Shown here one piece after another: positions 1-6,478 of a stretch of 6,478 nt of DNA (the first letter of the stretch is position 1; each line of letters opens with the position of its first letter). The position numbers and the translations under genes were made by a program. A model generated the notes under the pieces. It was given only the letters and a program-made list of their open reading frames with translations. It did no database searches and was not told the origin of the DNA. The stretch comes from Bdellovibrio sp. Lineage in GTDB: Bacteria > Bdellovibrionota > Bdellovibrionia > Bdellovibrionales > Bdellovibrionaceae. Location: the NCBI GenBank assembly GCA_019104905.1, contig JAHRXB010000142.1, forward strand, positions 1 through 6,478, read 5' to 3'.

Positions 1-313
1 AGCCCAGAATAAAATTATATTTGTAGTCCACACTCAAGTGAACAAGGGGGATGGGGCTTGTTCCGAAAAGTTCGTCGTACGACTTTCCATCTAGAGTTGA
101 AATGAAATTTTTAAGATCTAATCCTTCATAGTCCAGACCAATATAGGCCCCATGATCCTCACGGCGCTCTTTGTAGGGCGCCAGATTGTCTTGATAGTGT
201 TGCACTTCCACCAGCTCCGGAACCTCTTCCGTCTGGGCCTGTGACACCGAACAAGTCAGCGCCGCCAACAGAACAATACAAACTTTTGATTTAAGACTTT
301 GGTGCAATTTCAT
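1..313 (-). CDS. Exported protein of unknown function, N-terminal part (runs off the window)
   Basis: The minus strand reads open for 104 codons from an ATG at 313-311 to the window edge, with no stop. The N-terminus looks like a signal peptide: MKLHQSLKSK is a basic n-region, about residues 11-23 are hydrophobic, and SQA at 24-26 is a plausible signal peptidase I site, leaving a mature start at Q27. A Cys at 21 is not in a convincing lipobox (ALTC). The mature part begins acidic (residues 28-37), then has alternating aromatic and hydrophobic stretches. Residues 90-104 (LVHLSVDYKYNFILG) look like an amphipathic beta-strand, so an outer-membrane beta-barrel or other periplasmic beta protein is possible. 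This is inference; I do not recognise the family. A weak GAGAG-type ribosome binding site lies about 6 bases before the start. It is divergent from the GH3 gene. Confidence 0.75.
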   Translation of the reverse strand, partial: MKLHQSLKSKVCIVLLAALTCSVSQAQTEEVPELVEVQHYQDNLAPYKERREDHGAYIGLDYEGLDLKNFISTLDGKSYDELFGTSPIPLVHLSVDYKYNFILG

Positions 314-367
314 GCTGTCTCTCAAATCTCACCTATCTTCATAGGGAACGAGTGATACGCTATTCCT
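314..367. promoter_or_regulatory. Divergent intergenic region between the exported-protein gene and the GH3 gene
   Basis: These 54 bases separate two start codons pointing away from each other, so promoters for both genes must lie here or reach into the coding sequences. On the plus strand, TACGCT at 356-361, preceded by TG at 353-354, resembles an extended -10 element, but I see no good -35 at the usual distance. The purine-rich AGGGA at 343-347 is 20 bases before the GH3 start, too far for a normal ribosome binding site. On the minus strand, TATGAA-like sequence near 338-343 is a weak -10 candidate. No clear operator palindrome was found. The promoter assignments are tentative. Confidence 0.4.
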
Positions 368-2038
368 ATGGGCAAGTATATCAGGGAAATTATTCAGATT
401 TTGAGTCTAACTCTGTTGATTTTTGTTTTTCCCAACCTTGTACTAGCTGCCCCGACCAATCTCCCGGAGATTATCCAGCAAAAGATCACCCGCATGAGTC
501 TTGAAGAAAAGGTGGGTCAGCTTTTTATCGTCGGATTTCCACAAAAATCCGTTACACCCGAACTAGAAAAGTTTATCTCAACGTATCGACCCGGGTCTTT
601 TCTGCTCTTTAAAAGAAATATTCAATCCATTGAACAAGTGAGCCAACTAAATACCGCTCTCTATCGCGCCAGCTTTAAACACTCTCGCCTGCCCCCTCTT
701 ATTGCCATTGATCAAGAGGGCGGATCCGTCTCAAGACTTCCGATTTCGCCCGCGCCTCCGAATGCACTCTCGATTGGACAAACTCAATCACCCCTGATCG
801 CCGAAGAGCTGGGTTTTCAAACCGGGCTTTTTCTGCGAGAGGCCGGCTTCAACATGAATCTTGCCCCAGTTTTGGATGTGGCCGATCCTTTTAGCGGAAG
901 CTTTATAGGTGTTCGGTCTTTCGGTGCGGATCCTCATGTGGTGAGTGACTTAGGTGTGGCCTATTCCAAGGGTCTTCTCAGAGCTCGCGTGATTCCCACC
1001 GCAAAACATTTTCCGGGCACAGGAAATCTTCATGCCGATCCCCATGTCGGCATTGTTCAAAATCTGTCCTCTTTCGAGGCCCTCAAAGCCCAAGATTTGA
1101 AGCCCTACGAGGCTTATTCTTCGCTTGGAAAAAATGTCGCCGTCATGCTCTCTCACCTTATTTACCCAGCCTTAGATGACACGCGTGAACCTGCCAGTTT
1201 TTCCAAGAAAATTTCCACAGGGCTTTTACGAGATGATTTGAAGTATCAGGGGCTCGTGGTGACCGACGACCTTCAAATGCAAGGCTCTCGACAATTTCTT
1301 CGTCCAGAGGCCGCCGCCCTCAAAGCCCTTCAAGCCGGAGCAGATGTGGTGATGTTAACATGGTCGTTTAAAGACCAGGGGAAGGCCTTTGAGTTTGTGA
1401 AAGCGGCCATTAAACGAGGCGATCTTTCTGAAGACGATCTCAATCAAAAACTTCACCGCATTCTGACGGTGAAAGCCTTCGCAAATCTCTATCGCCGGGA
1501 TCCGCAGCTTCCGTCTCTCCGTCAAGGTGTGCTGCTCACCTCACCCAAATATGCCGAACTTGAATCCACAGTCTTAGATCTGAACCTTAAGACAAACCTT
1601 TTACCACGGGAGCTTCCTGCAAAAGAAGTTGCCCCAAACCGAAAACCCGCTGCGACCTCGAAGGTTTGTGTTCTTTCCCCGTCTTCGACATTTATTCGAT
1701 CCTTCCTCAATAACTCACAACGAGTGACGCCCACCAAACACCTCTCTGGATCGTTAAGCAAAGAAGAGGTTTTATTTTGGATGAAAGAGAATAAGTGCCC
1801 CCGATCACTGGTCACAATCACGGGAGTGAAGACGGCAGCTCTGGTGAAGTCTCTTCCTCGTGCCACCAAACAGCGCCTGGTTCTCGTGAATCTGGGAGCT
1901 CCACGTCTTTTAAAGGGTCAACGCGACTACTTGCGCACGCTTCAGCTCTACTTCAATCACCAAGAGTCTGGAAAGAAGATCGCACTTCATCTAGAAGAAA
2001 TCCTGGATTCATCAGCCAAATCGTATGTTCTAAAATAA
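368..2038 (+). CDS. nagZ: Exported glycoside hydrolase family 3 protein, NagZ-type beta-N-acetylglucosaminidase
   Basis: This 556-residue protein should hydrolyse beta-linked N-acetylglucosamine from peptidoglycan fragments (GlcNAc-anhydroMurNAc or GlcNAc-MurNAc) outside the cytoplasm. Residues 1-28 form a signal peptide (basic MGKYIR, a hydrophobic core, then LVLA-A). The GH3 barrel spans about 30-375: EKVGQLFIVGF 47-57, IDQEGG 114-119, KHFPGTG 213-219, and TDDLQM 299-304. By homology D300 is the nucleophile, and D224/H226 in DPH are the Asp-His acid/base dyad typical of NagZ. Usual motifs are KHFPGHG or KHFPGRG and DSH, so T218 and P225 are variants. Residues from about 430 to 556 have hydrophobic strands (VCVLSP, SLVTITG, RLVLVNLGAP) and resemble a divergent second GH3 domain, as in Bacillus NagZ; E. 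coli NagZ is a cytoplasmic single-domain protein. The ATG at 368 is chosen because it gives the signal peptide and an in-frame stop lies at 353-355. No good ribosome binding site precedes it. Another exo-acting GH3 specificity is possible. Confidence 0.88.
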   Translation: MGKYIREIIQILSLTLLIFVFPNLVLAAPTNLPEIIQQKITRMSLEEKVGQLFIVGFPQKSVTPELEKFISTYRPGSFLLFKRNIQSIEQVSQLNTALYRASFKHSRLPPLIAIDQEGGSVSRLPISPAPPNALSIGQTQSPLIAEELGFQTGLFLREAGFNMNLAPVLDVADPFSGSFIGVRSFGADPHVVSDLGVAYSKGLLRARVIPTAKHFPGTGNLHADPHVGIVQNLSSFEALKAQDLKPYEAYSSLGKNVAVMLSHLIYPALDDTREPASFSKKISTGLLRDDLKYQGLVVTDDLQMQGSRQFLRPEAAALKALQAGADVVMLTWSFKDQGKAFEFVKAAIKRGDLSEDDLNQKLHRILTVKAFANLYRRDPQLPSLRQGVLLTSPKYAELESTVLDLNLKTNLLPRELPAKEVAPNRKPAATSKVCVLSPSSTFIRSFLNNSQRVTPTKHLSGSLSKEEVLFWMKENKCPRSLVTITGVKTAALVKSLPRATKQRLVLVNLGAPRLLKGQRDYLRTLQLYFNHQESGKKIALHLEEILDSSAKSYVLK

Positions 2039-2060
2039 GATCTGCGTGGCGTACAAAACA

Positions 2061-2089
2061 AAAAGGGCCTTCATTGAGAAGACCCTTTT
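2061..2089. terminator. Bidirectional Rho-independent terminator between the GH3 gene and atpC
   Basis: AAAAGGG (2061-2067) and CTTC (2069-2072) pair with GAAG (2078-2081) and CCCTTTT (2083-2089), with one internal mismatch (2068/2082) and a 5-base loop. On the minus strand the stem runs into a T5-G-T4 tract, a good terminator for the atp operon, starting 24 bases after the atpC stop. On the plus strand the stem ends in TTTT, giving a weaker terminator 22 bases after the GH3 stop. Its position between two convergent genes fits a shared terminator. Confidence 0.85.
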
Positions 2090-2113
2090 CGCTAATTATA
2101 TTTTATTGAAAAA

Positions 2114-2530
2114 CTATTTTTTTCCTTGAGCCGTAACAACTTCGATTTTTGCTCTCGATCTTGCCCACTCACGTTGGAACTCAACCCAGTCTTCGTCAGA
2201 AATAAGTTCGTTCATCACTTTCTTCTCTGACTCCGCCAAGTAAGCTTTTGTTGCTTCGACGTCGATTTCCTCTGGCAAATCAGCAATATTTGCCAAAATG
2301 TTCACGCCCTCAGGACTTACTTGGCAATAGCCCCAGCTGATCACTGCAAGCTCTTGTCTTTCTTTTCCTTTGATTTTCCATTTCATCACACCTGTTTCCA
2401 GAGTCGTGATCAAAGGGGCGTGACCAGGAAGAATATTGAGTTCTCCCTTAAATGCAGGAACCGTCACCTCGTCAACCTCTTGGCCAACAAGGATGCGTTT
2501 TTCCGGTGTCACGATAGTCAACTTAAACAT
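2114..2530 (-). CDS. atpC: F-type ATP synthase epsilon subunit
   Basis: The 138-residue product is the small central-stalk subunit that sits on gamma at the c-ring and can restrain ATP hydrolysis. The N-terminal beta-sandwich (about 1-85) starts MFKLTIVTPEKRILVGQEVD and contains the family hallmark GELNILPGHAPLITTLETG (about residues 29-47). The C-terminal part (about 88-134) is charged and predicted helical, matching the two-helix domain that can extend into F1. Length is normal for the family (about 130-140). It is the last gene of the operon, with a 59-base gap from atpD that carries a hairpin and a good ribosome binding site (AAAGG, 7 bases before the ATG). The gene ends in an A-rich run before TAG, followed by the terminator. 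Identification is firm. Confidence 0.97.
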   Translation of the reverse strand: MFKLTIVTPEKRILVGQEVDEVTVPAFKGELNILPGHAPLITTLETGVMKWKIKGKERQELAVISWGYCQVSPEGVNILANIADLPEEIDVEATKAYLAESEKKVMNELISDEDWVEFQREWARSRAKIEVVTAQGKK

Positions 2531-2537
2531 ATCTCAA

Positions 2538-2542
2538 CCTTT
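2538..2542 (-). promoter_or_regulatory. atpC ribosome binding site
   Basis: AAAGG on the minus strand lies 7 bases upstream of the atpC ATG (2530-2528), which is normal Shine-Dalgarno spacing and supports this start. It begins only 4 bases after the 3' side of the intercistronic hairpin at 2547-2569. Confidence 0.75.
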
Positions 2543-2546
2543 CAGT

Positions 2547-2569
2547 GGCAAGCCCGCAAAAGGCTCGCC
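2547..2569 (-). other. Intercistronic GC-rich hairpin between atpD and atpC
   Basis: In the minus-strand transcript GGCGAGCC (2569-2562) can pair with GGCUUGCC (2554-2547), an 8-base-pair stem with one G-U pair and a 7-base loop (UUUUGCG). No U-run follows, so it does not look like a terminator. It lies 20 bases after the atpD stop and 4 bases before the atpC ribosome binding site. It could protect the upstream message from 3' exonucleases or tune epsilon synthesis relative to beta. That role is inference. Confidence 0.55.
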
Positions 2570-2589
2570 GCTTCTCAAAGTTGCAAGGA

Positions 2590-3999
<1,410 letters not shown>

Positions 4000-4003
4000 T
4001 CAG

Positions 4004-4009
4004 CTCCCT
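4004..4009 (-). promoter_or_regulatory. atpD ribosome binding site overlapping the atpG stop codon
   Basis: AGGGAG on the minus strand sits 7 bases before the atpD ATG (3996-3994). Its first two bases are the last two of the atpG TAG stop (4010-4008), reading TAGGGAG. Ribosomes ending atpG therefore stop on the atpD initiation site, an arrangement suited to translational coupling. Confidence 0.8.
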
Positions 4010-4892
4010 ATTTAAGCGCTTCCGCGCCCGATACGATTTCAGTCAATTCTGTAGTAATTTTTTCTTGTCTCAATTTGTTGTATGTCAGCGTGAGTTTATT
4101 GATCATATCTCGCGCGTTGTTGGTCGCGTTCTCCATCGCACTCATACGAGCACCATGTTCACCGGCCACAGACTCTGACATAGTTCTGTAAACTTGAAGA
4201 TCGAAGTGTTTCACAAGAAGCTCTTTAATAATCTCCTCGGGAGCCGGTTCGAAAATCATGTCGACAGAGAAACTTCCCGCCTGATTGTTATCAACATTGA
4301 AAGCACTCAAACCCATATCGATAGGCAAGATGGTTTCACAAACAACAGCTTGGGAAATTGCAGACTTGAATTCGTTATAAACAATGCGAACCTCGTCGTA
4401 ATGACCTTCTAAATAGTCGTTCATTACTCGGCTCGCCACCTTAGAAGCCAACTCATAAGAGATGTCTTTATCAAGCTTCGTGATGTAATCAACCGGCTGG
4501 ATACCTCTCTTAGTGAAATAGTCGTGAGCCTTACGGCCAACGAACAAGAAGTCGACTTTTTCAAGCTTGTTCTTATTTTCGTTATAATAGTTTTCGGCGA
4601 ACTTGTTGATATTGCTGTTAAAGGCTCCGCAAAGTCCTCGATCAGAGCTAATGACAACAAGTAAAACGCTTTTTACTTGGTCTTTAGCTTCCATCAAAGG
4701 ATGCGATACTTTTTTAGTTACAGCGATATCCGCAATCACCTTACGCAAAGTCAGAGCATAAGGACGCATATTAACGATGTTATTCTGCGCCTTTCTCAAC
4801 TTCGCAGCAGACACGAGCTTCATCGCTTTCGTGATCTGCTGGGTGTTTTTTGTGGACTCAATTCGAGCCCGGATATCCTTCAAACTTGCCAT
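4008..4892 (-). CDS. atpG: F-type ATP synthase gamma subunit
   Basis: The 294-residue gamma subunit is the rotating shaft inside the alpha3-beta3 hexamer and drives the conformational changes in beta. The N-terminal helix is typical: MASLKDIRARIESTKNTQQI, then TKAMKLVSAAKLRKAQ (21-36). The Rossmann-like middle includes SDRGLCGAFN at 83-92. The C-terminal helix, about 248-294, contains AMENATNNA and ends EKITTELTEIVSGAEALK, the usual gamma signature. The two terminal helices form the coiled-coil axle. Length is normal. The gene lies 12 bases after atpA and 11 before atpD. Its own ribosome binding site is weak (GGTG about 6 bases before the ATG), so its translation probably depends on ribosomes arriving from atpA. 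Identification is firm. Confidence 0.97.
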   Translation of the reverse strand: MASLKDIRARIESTKNTQQITKAMKLVSAAKLRKAQNNIVNMRPYALTLRKVIADIAVTKKVSHPLMEAKDQVKSVLLVVISSDRGLCGAFNSNINKFAENYYNENKNKLEKVDFLFVGRKAHDYFTKRGIQPVDYITKLDKDISYELASKVASRVMNDYLEGHYDEVRIVYNEFKSAISQAVVCETILPIDMGLSAFNVDNNQAGSFSVDMIFEPAPEEIIKELLVKHFDLQVYRTMSESVAGEHGARMSAMENATNNARDMINKLTLTYNKLRQEKITTELTEIVSGAEALK

Positions 4893-4904
4893 CTAAGCAC
4901 CAAA

Positions 4905-6431
4905 TTACTTCTTAGTAGAAGGTTGGAATACAGCTTTAAACTCTTCAAGGGCAGCCAAAAGCGCCTTTTTAGTATCGTCCGCAATCGCTTTTTTCTCAGA
5001 AATAGTCTTGAGAATGTCGGCGTGCTTGTTCTTCAAGAACTCGATCATTTCTTTTTCATATTTCTTGATGTCCGTCTCAGGATAAGCGTCAACAAATCCG
5101 TTAGAGGCTGCAAAGATCATAACGATTTGCTCTTCAACTTTTACCGGAGTGTATTGACCCTGCTTCAACACCTCAACCAAACGACGACCACGCGCCAATT
5201 GTTGTTGAGTAGCTTTATCCAAGTCAGACGCAAAGGCCGCAAAAGCTTCCATCGCACGGAACTGTGCAAGTTCAAGCTTCATAGAGCCCGCAACTTGTTT
5301 CATCGCCTTGATTTGAGCCGCACCACCTACGCGCGATACTGATTTACCTACAGAGATCGCAGGACGGATACCTTTATAGAACAAGTCTGATTCAAGGAAG
5401 ATCTGTCCATCTGTGATAGAGATTACGTTAGTAGGGATGTAAGCAGAGATATCACCCGCTTGAGTTTCGATGATCGGCAACGCCGTCAAAGAACCACCGC
5501 CCTTGTCTGCAGACAATTTAGAAGCACGTTCCAAAAGACGGCTGTGTAGATAGAACACGTCTCCAGGATACGCCTCACGTCCCGGAGGACGACGAAGAAG
5601 CAAAGATACTTGACGGTAAGCTTGAGCTTGTTTCGTCAAATCATCGTAAACGATCAAAGCATGTCTGCCAGTATCACGGAAGTATTCCGCCATTGCTGTT
5701 CCAGAATATGCAGCCAAGAATTGAAGTGGCGCTGGATCAGAGGCGTTGGCAGCGATCACAGTCGTGTACTCAAGAGCACCCGCTGCGCGCAATTTTTCAA
5801 CCACAAGAGCTACAGTCGATTGTTTTTGACCGATGGCTACGTAGAAACAATGAACGCCTTGGCCTTTTTGATTGATGATGGTGTCAACCGCGATAGCCGT
5901 TTTACCTGTTTGACGGTCTCCGATGATCAACTCACGCTGTCCACGACCGATTGGCACAAGAGCGTCGATCGCCTTGATACCCGTTTGAAGAGGCTCCTCA
6001 ACAGGATGACGATATACGATACCAGGAGCTTTTAATTCAACGACGCGGCTGTGAGGAGTATTGATAGCGCCACGACCATCGATTGCGTTTCCAAGAGCGT
6101 CAACCACGCGACCAAGAAGAGCTTCCCCAACTGGAACTTGAACGATTTTCTTTGTTCTCTTAACAGTGTCGCCTTCTTTAATGTGACGGTCTTCACCGAA
6201 GATAACCACGCCCACGTGACCTTCTTCAAGGTTCAATATCATTCCGAATACTTCACCAGGGAACTCAACGAGCTCGCCCGCCATAGCATTTTCAAGACCG
6301 TAAATACGGGCAACACCGTCCCCTACGGAAAGAACGCTTCCTGTTTCACTTACTTCAATCTTTTTGTTGTATTGATTGATTTGTTCTTTGAGAACACGAC
6401 TGATTTCGTCAGCACGAATTTGTGTTTCCAT
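4905..6431 (-). CDS. atpA: F-type ATP synthase alpha subunit
   Basis: The 508-residue alpha subunit alternates with beta in F1, binds nucleotide at non-catalytic sites and supplies the arginine finger to beta. The N-terminus, [11 protein letters not shown] then RVLKEQI, is the conserved segment that meets the delta subunit and supports the chosen start. Residues 25-95 form the beta-barrel ([16 protein letters not shown]). Walker A GDRQTGKT is at 171-178, Walker B HALIVYDD at 257-264, the catalytic-interface strand [19 protein letters not shown] at 355-373 with arginine finger R367, and the helical C-terminal domain at about 380-505. S360 and K363 differ from the usual PAINVGLSVSRVG. Length is normal. 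The ATG lies 2 bases after the stop of the upstream frame (probable atpH), with AGGAG 12 bases upstream inside that frame; an in-frame TGA further upstream excludes a longer protein. Confidence 0.98.
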   Translation of the reverse strand: METQIRADEISRVLKEQINQYNKKIEVSETGSVLSVGDGVARIYGLENAMAGELVEFPGEVFGMILNLEEGHVGVVIFGEDRHIKEGDTVKRTKKIVQVPVGEALLGRVVDALGNAIDGRGAINTPHSRVVELKAPGIVYRHPVEEPLQTGIKAIDALVPIGRGQRELIIGDRQTGKTAIAVDTIINQKGQGVHCFYVAIGQKQSTVALVVEKLRAAGALEYTTVIAANASDPAPLQFLAAYSGTAMAEYFRDTGRHALIVYDDLTKQAQAYRQVSLLLRRPPGREAYPGDVFYLHSRLLERASKLSADKGGGSLTALPIIETQAGDISAYIPTNVISITDGQIFLESDLFYKGIRPAISVGKSVSRVGGAAQIKAMKQVAGSMKLELAQFRAMEAFAAFASDLDKATQQQLARGRRLVEVLKQGQYTPVKVEEQIVMIFAASNGFVDAYPETDIKKYEKEMIEFLKNKHADILKTISEKKAIADDTKKALLAALEEFKAVFQPSTKK

Positions 6432-6433
6432 TG

Positions 6434-6478
6434 TTAGTTGGCTCTCCTGTTTAATTCTTCATTCAATTTTTTTAAGTG
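6434..6478 (-). CDS. atpH: Probable ATP synthase delta subunit, last 14 codons
   Basis: The minus strand from the window edge reads [14 protein letters not shown] and then TAA (6436-6434), 2 bases before the atpA ATG. Delta subunits commonly end in a helix after a GSV motif with the pattern xxLxxLxxxL, which this tail fits, and atpH is the usual gene before atpA. The frame also carries the atpA ribosome binding site. Only 14 residues are visible, so the call rests mainly on gene order and the close stop/start spacing. One other frame hits a stop in its second codon, and the atpA frame is closed by a TGA. Confidence 0.6.
   Translation of the reverse strand, partial: HLKKLNEELNRRAN
6444..6448 (-). 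promoter_or_regulatory. atpA ribosome binding site inside the probable atpH tail
   Basis: AGGAG on the minus strand ends 12 bases before the atpA ATG (6431-6429), somewhat longer than usual spacing. It lies within the upstream frame, whose TAA falls between it and the start. It is the only strong Shine-Dalgarno match in the region and fits the conserved AtpA N-terminus. Confidence 0.65.

Noticed and set aside
248..262. Possible lipoprotein signal (Cys at residue 21) in the left-edge protein
   Set aside because: The residues before Cys (ALT) do not fit a lipobox well, and a signal peptidase I site follows at residues 24-26.
1522..1869. Minus-strand frame inside the GH3 gene (and a smaller one at 950-1156)
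   Set aside because: Each lies within the GH3 coding sequence and has no recognisable protein features.
2114..2125. A-run at the end of atpC as a possible frameshift site
   Set aside because: A -1 shift would add only a few unconserved residues; the run simply encodes GKK before the stop.
4677..5342. 221-residue plus-strand open frame antisense to atpG and atpA
   Set aside because: It straddles two certain genes on the other strand; the translation looks like a reverse-frame shadow with no family motif.
5610..6437. Several plus-strand open frames antisense to atpA
   Set aside because: All are fully inside atpA or its start region, with no independent evidence of coding.

Overview
The window is an ordinary-looking bacterial chromosomal segment. 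Most of it (about 2114-6478, minus strand) is the distal part of an F-type ATP synthase operon, in the order atpH (last codons only), atpA, atpG, atpD, atpC. The AtpA and AtpD sequences, the H-A-G-D-C order, the roughly balanced base composition and the many exported proteins nearby suggest a Gram-negative bacterium. Bdellovibrionota (the former deltaproteobacterial Bdellovibrio group) is my best guess, but it rests on recollection of sequence style and not on a search.

Layout from the left. Positions 1-313 (minus) hold the N-terminal 104 codons of an unrecognised exported protein that runs off the window. A 54-base spacer (314-367) separates it from a divergent plus-strand gene (368-2038). 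That gene encodes an exported, probably two-domain, glycoside hydrolase family 3 protein of the NagZ (beta-N-acetylglucosaminidase) type. It converges on the atp operon, and a single hairpin at 2061-2089 with U-rich flanks on both sides looks like a shared bidirectional terminator. Then, read on the minus strand from the right edge: the atpH tail, atpA (alpha), atpG (gamma), atpD (beta) and atpC (epsilon). Intergenic gaps are 2, 12, 11 and 59 bases. The first three suggest translational coupling. The last holds a GC-rich hairpin just upstream of the atpC ribosome binding site.

How the genes work together. Alpha and beta form the catalytic hexamer, gamma is the rotor shaft, epsilon is the rotor-associated regulatory subunit, and delta (atpH) attaches F1 to the stator stalk. 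The GH3 enzyme is functionally separate. Its signal peptide places it outside the cytoplasm, where it would trim N-acetylglucosamine from peptidoglycan fragments, either the cell's own or, if this is a predatory bacterium, those of prey.

I found no mobile element, CRISPR array, RNA gene or undescribed multi-gene system. The points worth a second look are small: motif variants in the GH3 enzyme and in AtpA, the intercistronic hairpin before atpC, the very short divergent promoter region, and the unidentified exported protein at the left edge.
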